The notes below the pieces were generated by a model. It did no database searches. It was not told the DNA's origin and was given only the letters and a program-made list of their open reading frames with translations. Position numbers and translations under genes: made by a program. This document shows positions 25,701-34,619 of a stretch of 64,000 nt of DNA, one piece after another. This stretch comes from Candidatus Kouleothrix ribensis (GTDB taxonomy: Bacteria; Chloroflexota; Chloroflexia; Chloroflexales; Roseiflexaceae): positions 3,968,001 to 4,032,000 of the forward strand of contig JADKGW010000001.1 in the NCBI GenBank assembly GCA_016722075.1, given 5' to 3'. How positions within the stretch are numbered: position 1 is the stretch's first letter; each line of letters opens with the position of its first letter.

Positions 25701-25730
25701 ATTATAGCACGCCGGATGCGCGCGACGCAA
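25701..25730 (-). promoter_or_regulatory. Promoter of candidate small RNA
   Basis: TTGCGT (25725-25730), an 18-bp spacer and TATAAT (25701-25706) with TGC just before the -10, on the minus strand. It lies just downstream of the Ntn-hydrolase stop at 25766, so it does not serve that gene. Confidence 0.6.
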
Positions 25731-25765
25731 GGCGGGTTGGCGCTCTAGCTCGCCACCGATCAGAT

Positions 25766-26695
25766 CTAGGCTGCAACGACGATGCGCGGCAGCTGCTCGG
25801 GCGCGGCCATGCCCTCGGCCTGGTAGAGATAGGTGCGCCCAGGCATGCTGCTAACCGCGCAGTGATTGCCGCTGCGGTCGAGCGCGACCATGCTCATGAT
25901 GCACTGCTCGGGTGGCAGGCCCAGCGCACCCAGATCGCGAAATGCCTCGCGGCAGGCCGCGTCGAGCGTATAGCCCTGCTTCAAGTACAGCACTACGCTG
26001 CGCGCGGTGGCTGCGCGGATGGCCAGCTCGCCCCAGCCGGTGCATGCCGCCGCGCCATAGCGGTCGTCTGCGTAGTTGCCAGCCCCGATGATCGGCGAGT
26101 CGCCTACCCGGCCGGGATACTTCCATGCCCAGCCGCTTGTGCTCACGGCCGACGCGATATGGCCGTGGCGATCCTGGGCGATGAAGTTGACGGTGCCGGC
26201 GACCCGCTCGGGGTCGGTGGCCAGGCGGGTAGCGCGCGCAAGCATACGCTCGATCAGCTGGCCTTGCGCGTCGCGGAACTCGTCGGGCAGGCGCCCAGCC
26301 AGGCCGGCGCGCCAGGCCAGCTCGGCCGGCTCGGTTAGCAGGTTCTCGGCGGCCAGCCCCAGCTCGGCCGCGAAGCGCGCGGCGCCAGCGCCGGCCAGCA
26401 GCACGTGCGGCAGCTGCTCGAGCACCTGGCGCGCCACGCTGATCGGGTGGCGGTAGCCCTGTAGCGCCGCCACCGCGCCGGCGCGTAGTGTCGCCCCATC
26501 CATGATCGACGCGTCGAGCTCGACCTGGCCGAGCAGGTTCGGGTAGCCGCCATACCCAACGCTGTGATCGTCGGGGTTGGCCTCGACCATGCGTGTGCCG
26601 GCCTCAACTGCGTCGAGCGCCGTCCCGCCGGCCCGCACGATCTCCCAGGCAGCGGCCATGCCGACGTCACCATTGGCGGATGCGATCAGGATCAT
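25766..26695 (-). CDS. Ntn-hydrolase of the aspartylglucosaminidase/isoaspartyl peptidase family (T2)
   Basis: 309 residues. The proenzyme segment contains NPDDHSVGYGGYPN and VELDASIMDG, which match glycosylasparaginase-type enzymes. The putative autocleavage site is VAGTVNFIAQD, where the Thr would become the N-terminal nucleophile. Usually the residue two after that Thr is Gly (T-I/V-G); here it is Asn. Substrate-binding stretch GRVGDSPIIGAGNYADD is intact. Likely reaction: hydrolysis of asparagine-linked glycans or beta-aspartyl peptides. It is divergent from a tetR gene; the shared 111-bp region holds the tetR promoter and operator, so co-regulation is possible. Confidence 0.85.
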   Translation of the reverse strand: MILIASANGDVGMAAAWEIVRAGGTALDAVEAGTRMVEANPDDHSVGYGGYPNLLGQVELDASIMDGATLRAGAVAALQGYRHPISVARQVLEQLPHVLLAGAGAARFAAELGLAAENLLTEPAELAWRAGLAGRLPDEFRDAQGQLIERMLARATRLATDPERVAGTVNFIAQDRHGHIASAVSTSGWAWKYPGRVGDSPIIGAGNYADDRYGAAACTGWGELAIRAATARSVVLYLKQGYTLDAACREAFRDLGALGLPPEQCIMSMVALDRSGNHCAVSSMPGRTYLYQAEGMAAPEQLPRIVVAA

Positions 26696-26732
26696 TGGTA
26701 GTACCTAGCGGCCTTATAAGCCCTAAGAAGGA

Positions 26733-26782
26733 TTGACATGCTGCACCCATTCTACTATACTTATGGCAGACCGGTCGGTCGG
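26733..26782 (+). promoter_or_regulatory. tetR promoter with overlapping operator
   Basis: TTGACA (26733-26738), exactly 17 bp, then TATACT (26756-26761). Six bases further, AGACCGGTCGGTCGG (26768-26782) covers the expected transcription start. A close copy lies in front of the next gene (27425-27439, inverted; AGACC-NN-TCGGTCGG shared), which supports autorepression by the encoded TetR protein. Confidence 0.75.
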
Positions 26783-26806
26783 AAAAGTGTGGTAAGGCGG
26801 GTACCT

Positions 26807-27400
26807 ATGGGCAAGGGTGAGCAGACTCGCGAGATGATCCTGGCGCGCGCGGCCCCACTGTTCAATCGGCAGGGCTACTCGGGCGCGTCGCTCGCCGATG
26901 TAATGCGTGCGACCGGGCTCGAGAAGGGTGGCATCTACAATCACTTCGCCAGCAAAGATGCCCTGGCGCTGGCGGTGTTCGAGTACTCGGTCGGGCTGGT
27001 CGAGCAGCGCTTTGCACAAGCGCTCGCGGGTAAGCGCCATGCAGTCGAGCGGCTCCATGCGATCATTGAGGTGTTCGGCGATATGTTTGCCGACCCGCCG
27101 GTGGATGGTGGCTGCCCGGTCATGAACACGGCGATCGAGTCCGACGACAGCCGCCCCGAGCTGCGCGCGCGTGCCCGCAAGGCCATGGACGACTGGTTCA
27201 CGCTGACGCGGCAGGTGGTGTCGCGCGGTATCGAGCGCGGCGAGCTGCGCCCTGATGCCGACCCCGACGCAGTAGCGACTCTGGTGATCGCGACGCTCGA
27301 GGGCGCGACCATGCTCGGCAAACTGTACGATCAGCCCGTGCATGTGCGCCGCGCGATCAAACACCTGGCCTGGTACATCGATGGCACACTCAGAATCTAG
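26807..27400 (+). CDS. TetR/AcrR family transcriptional regulator
   Basis: 197 residues. The start was placed at 26807; an earlier in-frame ATG at 26738 lies inside the promoter and cannot be used. The N-terminal helix-turn-helix is clear: TREMILARAAPLFNRQGYSG, SLADVMRATGLEKGGIYNHF and SKDALALAVFEYS (residues 7-60). The C-terminal ligand domain is of the YxaF/AcuR-like type (CPVMNTAIESDDSRPELR). It probably represses itself and the GNAT gene that follows, through two AGACCNNTCGGTCGG sites. The inducer is unknown. Confidence 0.92.
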   Translation: MGKGEQTREMILARAAPLFNRQGYSGASLADVMRATGLEKGGIYNHFASKDALALAVFEYSVGLVEQRFAQALAGKRHAVERLHAIIEVFGDMFADPPVDGGCPVMNTAIESDDSRPELRARARKAMDDWFTLTRQVVSRGIERGELRPDADPDAVATLVIATLEGATMLGKLYDQPVHVRRAIKHLAWYIDGTLRI

Positions 27401-27424
27401 CGGCGCTCTTTTTTTCTTAAAAAA

Positions 27425-27439
27425 CCGACCGAATGGTCT
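27425..27439 (-). promoter_or_regulatory. Second TetR-type operator, upstream of the GNAT gene
   Basis: CCGACCGAATGGTCT, the reverse complement of AGACCATTCGGTCGG. It matches the operator at 26768-26782 at 13 of 15 positions. It lies 18 bp before the GNAT start codon, just after the tetR stop and a run of T residues. Confidence 0.65.
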
Positions 27440-27456
27440 GAAATCGGCAGGTAGCA

Positions 27457-28059
27457 ATGAATAGCTTTACTACCAATCGCGTCTGTGGGCAGCTTGGGCA
27501 AGGTGGCATCGCCGTGGCGACCAACCGGCAGCGCCCGGTGCTGGTGCGCTACGGCACGCTATGCGACACCGATATGCTTGCGGCGATGCACCGGCAGCTT
27601 TCGGATCGTACCATCCGGCTACGCTATGGCACGCCGCGCCTGCAGCACCTGAGTGACGCCGCGCTATGCACCGAGATGGCCCAGGCGCTTGGCTACAACC
27701 CCGCCGGCTCCGAGATGCTGCTGGGGATTGTGCGCGAGGGCGATGCAAGCAGCACCGTCGCGGCCATGCAGCTGGTGCAGGTGCCAAATGAACCTGGCAT
27801 CGCCGAGATCGCTATCGTGGTGCGCGACGACTACCAGCGCGAGGGGCTCGGTCACATGCTCAGCGCCATGATCGCAGTCGTGGCGCTCGAGCGCAGCGTG
27901 CGGCAGTTGCGCGCCCACATGCTGGCCGAGAACTACCCGGTGATGCGGCTGATCCACAGCCTGGGCGTGCGGTACAGCGCCGCGACGCGCTATGGCGAGA
28001 CGACGGTGCTAATTGCCTTGAATGGCATGTCAGCTCCGCACGAGCGGCACATGCTGTAG
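27457..28059 (+). CDS. GNAT-family N-acetyltransferase
   Basis: 200 residues. The acetyl-CoA-binding motif A is visible as IAEIAIVVRDDYQREGLGHM (QREGLG pyrophosphate loop) followed by a helix, with the typical ending MRLIHSLGVR near the C-terminus. The N-terminal half resembles the acetyltransferase domains found in Pat-type protein acetylases (LSDRTIRLRYGTP). The gene follows tetR and has a TetR-type operator at its start. The substrate is unknown. The 3' end overlaps the convergent CrtC-like gene by 30 bp. Confidence 0.85.
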   Translation: MNSFTTNRVCGQLGQGGIAVATNRQRPVLVRYGTLCDTDMLAAMHRQLSDRTIRLRYGTPRLQHLSDAALCTEMAQALGYNPAGSEMLLGIVREGDASSTVAAMQLVQVPNEPGIAEIAIVVRDDYQREGLGHMLSAMIAVVALERSVRQLRAHMLAENYPVMRLIHSLGVRYSAATRYGETTVLIALNGMSAPHERHML

Positions 28060-29175
28060 CGCAAACTCGGCGGTCGACTCGGCCACAACCAGGCGCACAT
28101 CGCTCAGCGGCTTCCCCAGCACCGTGCCCGCAGCCGCGACGCCAACACCCTCCTCGAGAAAGCTGGTGACGCCGCCGCCAACCAGGCGGCCGCTGCCAAC
28201 CAGCTGGCCGGCCGGGACGGTGATCGTCAGATCCAGCAGATCGCCGGCTTGAAGTGCCCCGGCCGCAAGGTGCCAGGCCGTACCGGTATAGCGCACTGGC
28301 GTTCCGCTAATGCTTACGACCGGCTGCCAGGCCTGTTCGGCCACCGTGAGCGGCTGGGCGGCGCTGCCGGCCTCGCCGATCGAGGTCACATTCCACGGGT
28401 TGGCCCCGAGCGCAATCGTCACATTCCAGAATGTGCCGCCCGCGACGATCCGCCAGGCGCTGACCCACACCGGCTGCGGGCCGCTATCGGTGGCGAGCGT
28501 GCCGGTGACGGCGAACCAGTGGTGATCATAATCACCGCCCACACCAGTCGGCAGCCCTTGCGGGCGCAAGCCCTGCATATCGACGCGCGCCCGGCCGCGC
28601 ACGACGCCGCTCACCTCTACTACAGCCCAGTCGGCATAGTAATCGGACTCGACGCTGGCGCCCTGGATCGTACCGACATCGATCAGGCCGTCGCCGCCCT
28701 CGGCGATCAGATTGCCCTGGGTGCGCAGCAGCACATCGGCCAGGCTCAGCTCGGGCGAGCTGACCGTCAGGTGGTACGCCTGCGTGGCCGAGTCGAGCCG
28801 CATGGTGGCGCCGACCGGCGTGCCACTGGCCTGGAAGGTGTAGGTGGCGCTCGGCGCATCATAGGCCAGCGTGCCAGGGTAGCTGGCGCTCACAAACGTG
28901 CCGCCGGCGCCGAAAGGCTGGCGCGTCACCAGCAGCTCGGGCGTGCGGCCCGGCAGCGCCGACCGCGAGAACGACACAATGAAGCCGTAGTCGTCGGCCC
29001 CGGCGGTGATACGCCCCGCGATGTAGCGCCACTCGAAAGCGACGTTCGGGTTCGGCCCCCAGGCCTGCGCGCGGGTGAACGGCACCGCGAGGGCCGGCCT
29101 GAGCGGCAGCAGCGCACGGGCCGCCCAGGCGGCCAGCAAGCCGCCGGCAATGGTGAGAAAGGATCTACGTTGCAC
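28030..29175 (-). CDS. Tat-exported CrtC/AttH-like (lipocalin-type hydratase fold) protein
   Basis: 381 residues from a GTG at 29175, with AAGGAG ten bases upstream. The N-terminus MQRRSFLTIAGGLLAAWAAR is a twin-arginine signal. The body resembles carotenoid 1,2-hydratase/AttH proteins: FEWRYIAGRI, DYGFIVSFSRS, DVGTIQGASVESDYYADWAVVEV and GGDYDHHWFAVTGTL. By family this could be a hydratase for carotenoid or hydroxylated isoprenoid chains, or a secreted hydrolase of unknown substrate. A GGTCGGTC sequence just upstream of the start resembles half of the TetR operators, but the match is weak. Confidence 0.7.
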   Translation of the reverse strand: MQRRSFLTIAGGLLAAWAARALLPLRPALAVPFTRAQAWGPNPNVAFEWRYIAGRITAGADDYGFIVSFSRSALPGRTPELLVTRQPFGAGGTFVSASYPGTLAYDAPSATYTFQASGTPVGATMRLDSATQAYHLTVSSPELSLADVLLRTQGNLIAEGGDGLIDVGTIQGASVESDYYADWAVVEVSGVVRGRARVDMQGLRPQGLPTGVGGDYDHHWFAVTGTLATDSGPQPVWVSAWRIVAGGTFWNVTIALGANPWNVTSIGEAGSAAQPLTVAEQAWQPVVSISGTPVRYTGTAWHLAAGALQAGDLLDLTITVPAGQLVGSGRLVGGGVTSFLEEGVGVAAAGTVLGKPLSDVRLVVAESTAEFALQHVPLVRS

Positions 29176-29218
29176 GGTCGGTCTTCTCCTTTACAGAACC
29201 TGCGCATCCGGCGTTTTG

Positions 29219-29321
29219 GCCTTCGGCAGAGCGGTACGTTTCGCTTATTGTGCGCCGATTGTGGCGCGAAGCACCAGAATTCGGAGCACAGAAAAAGATG
29301 AGGTACCGGGCTGCCACAGGC
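29219..29321. repeat. Fold-back repeat of about 100 bp, copy 1
   Basis: Terminal inverted repeats GCCTTCGGCAGAGCGGTAC and GGTACCGGGCTGCCACAGGC (imperfect) enclose a shorter inner inverted repeat GCGCC-gattgt-GGCGC. A second copy with the same ends is at 61589-61686. There is no coding capacity, so it is MITE-like or REP-like. Confidence 0.65.
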
Positions 29322-29375
29322 GAACGAACGCGCAACGCGCGACACCGCGCAAGCCCTGTTCTTTACAGGCTCTTG

Positions 29376-29927
29376 CTACCTGCTAGGGGAGCGCTCGGGC
29401 GTGGTAAAGAGGTAGGGCGCATAGTGCTGCAGATCGCGGCCGAGCGCAGAGCGGCGCGAGTAGCCGAACAGGCGTAGCGGAATGGCCTTGCCGGCGATAG
29501 CCTGGCCGCCGGCGCGATCAGGCGCCAGGCTACGGCGCTGCTCAACCGGCGCGGGCTGGCGGAGCACCAGGCGTGGCGTGATCGGATCCTCGATGATCTG
29601 GGCCACATTCTCCCAGGTGGTGCGCAGAGTCAAGTTCGGCGTGTGGTACTCGAGCCCATGCGGCGCCAGCACCAGCGACGTGCGGCGCGCCAGGTATGAG
29701 AGATACGTGACTACCAGCACGAAGAACAGCCCGATCGGCAGCGCGCAGAATGCGGTCGAGAGCAGCGAGCGTGTCGACACATAGGCAAACCCGATCGCTG
29801 CGGCGCCCAGCACCAGGATGACCACGATGGTCGTGCGGCGCAGCGATGCGCTCGGGCGGTAGACTTTGCGCTCGCGCGAATGGCTATGCGGCTGGGGGGC
29901 CTTGCGGGATCGCCTGGTGGGTTTCAT
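29376..29927 (-). CDS. Two-pass membrane protein with PH-like C-terminal domain, function unknown
   Basis: 183 residues. The basic, Ser/Arg-rich N-terminus (1-30) is followed by two adjacent transmembrane helices (TTIVVILVLGAAAIGFAYV and ALPIGLFFVLVVTYLSYLA). The cytoplasmic C-terminal part (TSLVLAPHGLEYHTPNLTL) has the strand pattern of bacterial PH-like domains. It starts 10 bp after the fabF stop on the same strand, so it is probably cotranscribed with fabF. A GAAGG site precedes the ATG. No known family was named with confidence. Confidence 0.75.
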   Translation of the reverse strand: MKPTRRSRKAPQPHSHSRERKVYRPSASLRRTTIVVILVLGAAAIGFAYVSTRSLLSTAFCALPIGLFFVLVVTYLSYLARRTSLVLAPHGLEYHTPNLTLRTTWENVAQIIEDPITPRLVLRQPAPVEQRRSLAPDRAGGQAIAGKAIPLRLFGYSRRSALGRDLQHYAPYLFTTPERSPSR

Positions 29928-29937
29928 AGTGTGCCCT

Positions 29938-31191
<1,254 letters not shown>

Positions 31192-31233
31192 TGGGGGTGC
31201 TCCTTTGTACTGGTAAATAATACCATATGCGGG

Positions 31234-31436
31234 GGGCGCACGCAGGCGCTGCGCCCCCGCTCCCCGTGCACGCAGGCGCTGCACCCCGCTCCCCGCGCAC
31301 GCGGGCGCTGCCGCCCCGCTCCCCGCGCACGCGGGCGCTGCGCCCCGCTCCCCGCACATGCGGGCGCTGCCCCCCGCTCCCCGCACATGCGGGCGCTGCC
31401 CCCCGCTCCCCGCGCACGCGGGCGCTGCGCCCGCAC
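31234..31436. repeat. 29-30-bp GC-rich tandem array, about 7 copies
   Basis: Units of the form ACGCGGGCGCTGCGCCCCGC followed by TCCCCGCGC lie between the fabF promoter side and the hairpin repeat. The locus-specific tail (TCCCCGC-ACATGC or -ACGC) differs from the other composite-repeat arrays. Confidence 0.8.
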
Positions 31437-31440
31437 GCTG

Positions 31441-31469
31441 CTTAGGGCGGATACATCGATCCGCCCTTA
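31441..31469. repeat. Inverted repeat
   Basis: TTAGGGCGGAT-acatcg-ATCCGCCCTTA, with ten of eleven pairs, between the tandem array and the dispersed hairpin repeat. Possible transcription terminator or part of the composite element. Confidence 0.6.
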
Positions 31470-31496
31470 CGGGGCGCTGCGCCCCCGGCCCCCCGC

Positions 31497-31537
31497 TTAG
31501 GGGAACCGAGCCGGTTCCCCTAAAACCCCTCCGGCAA
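31497..31537. repeat. Dispersed 41-bp hairpin repeat, copy B
   Basis: TTAGGGGAACCGAGCCGGTT followed by CCCCTAAAACCCCTCCGGCAA. Same sequence as at 55935 and 56255. Confidence 0.85.
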
Positions 31538-31540
31538 AGG

Positions 31541-31791
31541 GCGCATCCGCAACCCGCACGCCGTCTGATCATGCCATGGCGATACCCGGCTGGGCGTGTC
31601 CACTATGGCGATACCCGGCTGGGCGTGTGGTCGCCAGGCTGCCCACCGGTAACCTGCCGGCAAGCGGCGCATCCGCAACCCACACGCCGTCTGATCATGC
31701 CATGGCGATACCCGCTGGGCGTGTCCACCATGGCGATACCCGCTGGGCGTGTGGCTGCCAGGCTGCCCACCAGCAACCTGCCGGCAAGCGG
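31541..31791. repeat. Tandem duplication of about 125 bp
   Basis: Two near-identical blocks (about 31541-31667 and 31668-31791), each starting GCGCATCCGCAACCC and ending CCTGCCGGCAAGCG. Each carries two internal copies of ATGGCGATACCCGGCTGGGC-like 30-mers. No gene is seen here. Confidence 0.75.
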
Positions 31792-31804
31792 CGCCAGCGC
31801 AGCC

Positions 31805-33343
31805 TTATACGGCACGGATGCGCCTGAGCCCCTGCTGTAGCTCGTGCGCCAGCATTTCGACCTGGCGCCGGTCGATCGGGAATACGCACACGCGCACGCC
31901 GCCGCGCGGCCCGAGCGTGCGCAGGCCCAGCGCGAGCGGCCCACGCCCACCCGGCCACTGGCCACGCAGGCTGGTACGCCCAACCTCAAACTCGAAGTCG
32001 GCGGTGAGCCGCGCGCCCAGCCGCGGCAGATCAGCCAGCCGCCCGGCGAACGCACGCGCGTCGGCCTCGGCCAGCGTGATCTGCTGGAAGGTCATCTTGC
32101 CGCGCTTGCCGCGCTCGCTGATGCTAACTGTCATGCGTAGCTGCGGCGCGGCCTCGCCGTTGCGCTCGAGCGCCAGGATGACCTCGATCGCGCCGCGGCG
32201 CTCGTCGTGCGCCCGCCACTCGACTAGCCGCTCGGCCAGGGTTAGGCCGGCCGCCGGCAGTGGCAGCACGGCCGAGCCGGCCGGTGAGCTAGGCGCCGGC
32301 ACACTGCCGCCCAGCGCGCGCCGGATCGCGCCGAGCAGGCCAGTGTCGCGGCTCAACCGCCCCGAGGGCGTGGTCTGGGCAGCCTGCTCGAGCCGCTCGC
32401 CGGCTACCCAGCCAAGCTCGAGCGCACGGCGCAGCGCCTCGACGCTGGCAAAGCGCGCTTCGGCCTGCGGCATCATGGCGCGCTCGAGCGCGCTCGCCAC
32501 TGGCGCAGGCACGGCGCGGTTGAGTACACGGATCTTGAGCTCGGCCGGCTGGGCCACGCGCTCGAGCGCCGAAGGTGGCAGCTGGCGCGTCAACAGCACA
32601 TAGGCCGTGACGCCAAGCGCATAGATATCACTGCGCTGGTCGGTACCGGCGCCATACTGCTCGATCGGCGCGAACGGCTCGGTGACGGCGCGCGCCACAC
32701 GTGTGGTAGCCTCGCCGGGCAGCGCCACGCGCGCGATGCCCATATCGAGCAGCTTGATCCGCCCCTCGGGCGTCAGGATGATGTTCAGCGGCTTGATATC
32801 GCGGTGGATGATTGGCCTGGGCCGGCGCGTGGCCGGGTCGTGATACCCATGCAGGTACTCGAGCGCGTGGCACAGCTGGAGCAGCCAGCCGATTACATCG
32901 GCGACACTATAGGCCGGGCCGGGACGCTCGATCTTGTGTTGGAGCGTCTCACCCGCCGCATAGTCCATCACCAGGAACGCCGCGCCCGACGGCTCGATGA
33001 AGTAGTCGGTGACACGCACCAGCACCGGGTGATCGAGCTGGGCCAGCAGGCGCGCCTCGGCCAGAAACTGCTGCGCCGACTCCTGGTCGGCAGCCAGTGT
33101 CTCCTTGAGCGCGTGTGTCGTGCCGAGCAGATCGTGCTGAGCCTCGTACACCGCGCCGTTGCCGCCAATGTCGATCAGGCGCCGCAGGGTGTAGCGCCCC
33201 CCCACGCGCAACCCCGCCGGGCGCGGCGTGCGGGCATGGCGTGCGGTTGGCACCAGGCGTGCGCCACAATCGACGCAGTAGAGCGCGCGGGGCGCGGCGC
33301 GGCTACCGCAGGTGCTACAAAATTGTACTGATGACTGGATCAT
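31805..33343 (-). CDS. Serine/threonine protein kinase with N-terminal zinc ribbon
   Basis: 512 residues from the ATG at 33343; the longer frame enters repeat DNA and lies upstream of the -10. A zinc ribbon CSTC...CVDC (Cys9, 12, 23, 26) precedes a Hanks-type kinase domain at about 50-320: glycine loop IGGNGAVYEA, Lys80 in THALKE, Glu96, HRDIKPLN (180-187) and Asp200 in LLDMGIAR (DMG in place of DFG). The APE region is reduced to EPFAPIEQYG. The C-terminal 190 residues contain Ala/Arg-rich helices and a beta-rich domain that may bind a ligand. Cytosolic; no transmembrane helix is seen. The substrate is unknown. Confidence 0.9.
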   Translation of the reverse strand: MIQSSVQFCSTCGSRAAPRALYCVDCGARLVPTARHARTPRPAGLRVGGRYTLRRLIDIGGNGAVYEAQHDLLGTTHALKETLAADQESAQQFLAEARLLAQLDHPVLVRVTDYFIEPSGAAFLVMDYAAGETLQHKIERPGPAYSVADVIGWLLQLCHALEYLHGYHDPATRRPRPIIHRDIKPLNIILTPEGRIKLLDMGIARVALPGEATTRVARAVTEPFAPIEQYGAGTDQRSDIYALGVTAYVLLTRQLPPSALERVAQPAELKIRVLNRAVPAPVASALERAMMPQAEARFASVEALRRALELGWVAGERLEQAAQTTPSGRLSRDTGLLGAIRRALGGSVPAPSSPAGSAVLPLPAAGLTLAERLVEWRAHDERRGAIEVILALERNGEAAPQLRMTVSISERGKRGKMTFQQITLAEADARAFAGRLADLPRLGARLTADFEFEVGRTSLRGQWPGGRGPLALGLRTLGPRGGVRVCVFPIDRRQVEMLAHELQQGLRRIRAV

Positions 33344-33376
33344 GCTTGCTCGGATCGCACGCTCAGATGTGCTTGT

Positions 33377-33382
33377 ATTATA
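33377..33382 (-). promoter_or_regulatory. -10 element of the kinase gene
   Basis: TATAAT on the minus strand in the context GCGCTATAATAC, 34 bp upstream of the kinase ATG at 33343. No clear -35 is seen. Confidence 0.5.
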
Positions 33383-33404
33383 GCGCAGGGCGGCAAGTGT
33401 TGGG

Positions 33405-33600
33405 GCGAACCGCGTGTTCGCCCTGGGGGCGAACCGTCCCACGCACGCATGCGGGGGCTACGCGCCCCCGTGCCCCGCGGCAGGGGCCGCCGCCCGCCCC
33501 TGCACCCCGCCGTCGGGGTTTCACCCCGAACCCCGTATTTTGCCATCGCTCATGTGCATCGCCCGGCGCGCATGCCCCAGGGCCGCCCCAGCGATCGTTG
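33405..33600. repeat. Right module of composite repeat, inverted copy
   Basis: Contains GGGGGCTACGCGCCCCCGTG, CCCCGCGGCAGGGGCCGCCG and GGGGTTTCACCCCGAACCCC, the reverse complement of the module at 16433-16558 and 56460-56540. A GGGGCGAACC/GTTCGCCC sequence at its left end is shared with 34620-34675. Confidence 0.75.
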
Positions 33601-33656
33601 GCGGTAGCAACATGACGCTCACGAAATCGCGGTAGCAACATGACGCTCACGAAATC
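33601..33656. repeat. 28-bp perfect tandem duplication
   Basis: GCGGTAGCAACATGACGCTC plus ACGAAATC occurs twice back to back (33601-33628 and 33629-33656). The stretch 33657-33875 shows no other feature except the ribosome site of the next gene. Confidence 0.9.
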
Positions 33657-33875
33657 TACGTGATGTTGGACGCGGCACGATGTATACGGCCTGATCGGCC
33701 TATCCGCCCACCCCGTGCCGAGCAGGCACCGCAGAATCTGAGCGAGAGTAATCGCCAATCCAGAGATCATTATGATCGCAATACGAGCACAGTAGGAACC
33801 GATCGCTATACTCGCCCTACTCGTCAATAGTGGCCGGCAGCGGCCTATGTGATCGTGATCAAGGAGGGGTACGCT

Positions 33876-34613
33876 ATGGCAACGCTCGCCCAACCCTGGC
33901 CGGCGGCCGGGGCAAGCCTGCGGCGCACGCACGCGCTGCTGTCGGTACAGTCGATCGTCGTGATCCTGGTGTCGATCAACCGCCTCAGCCGCCTGACCGA
34001 GGGCTATGTGCTGCCGAATCAGTTTTTGCGCTGGGTTGACTTGATCAATATGCTGGTTCTTCCGCTGATCAGCACACTTGCCTTCTACCTCCTGAAGAAC
34101 CACTTGCCCTACGCCAGCCCGGCCCGCGACGGCCTCTGGCACCGCGTGCTCGGCAGCATGTTCATCGTCGGGGTGTACCTGCTGGCGGCCAGCTACGGCG
34201 ATCACGAGGTGACCAACTACCTGCATGTGCGCTTCTGCCCCACCGATACTACCAGCGACCTGTGTCGGATCATCATCTACAACGACGATGAGTTTTCACA
34301 CCTGATCTTCTTCACTGGCTTCGTTGTGGTGAATGCCAGCATTCTGCTGCTCCAGATGCTGTTTCCGCATCGCGGCACGCTTGGCCTGGCCGATCTGGGC
34401 TTGCTGGTGCTGAATGGGCTGTTCATCGGCCTGGGGATTTTCGCCAACCTGGCGTTCGAGCAGATCGGCCTCGACCTGTATGTCGTGGCGTTGCTGGCGC
34501 TGCTGGCGCTGGCCTTGCTGTGGCGCGGCGGCCGCCAGCCGCTGCCGATCTACTACGCCGTGGCTTACTGCCTGGGCCTGGCTGGCACTGCTGCGTATAA
34601 AGCGCTCGGGTGA
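33876..34613 (+). CDS. Polytopic membrane protein, function unknown
   Basis: 245 residues from the ATG at 33876, with AAGGAGG at 33861-33867. About seven hydrophobic helices are visible, for example LLSVQSIVVILVSI, MLVLPLISTLAFYLL, VLGSMFIVGVYLLAASYG, HLIFFTGFVVVNASILLL, LLVLNGLFIGLGIFANLAF and LYVVALLALLALALLW. A loop with two Cys (FCPTDTTSDLC) could form a disulfide on the outside. No family is recognised. It is a stand-alone gene flanked on both sides by composite repeats. Confidence 0.75.
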   Translation: MATLAQPWPAAGASLRRTHALLSVQSIVVILVSINRLSRLTEGYVLPNQFLRWVDLINMLVLPLISTLAFYLLKNHLPYASPARDGLWHRVLGSMFIVGVYLLAASYGDHEVTNYLHVRFCPTDTTSDLCRIIIYNDDEFSHLIFFTGFVVVNASILLLQMLFPHRGTLGLADLGLLVLNGLFIGLGIFANLAFEQIGLDLYVVALLALLALALLWRGGRQPLPIYYAVAYCLGLAGTAAYKALG

Positions 34614-34619
34614 AGAATG

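Noticed and set aside
25512..25730. 72-codon minus-strand frame over the candidate small RNA
   Set aside because: It runs through the promoter -10, the three stems and the terminator, and has no ribosome site.
26738..26806. Upstream ATG for the tetR gene
   Set aside because: It lies between the -35 and -10 of the promoter and upstream of the operator, so it cannot be translated from that transcript.
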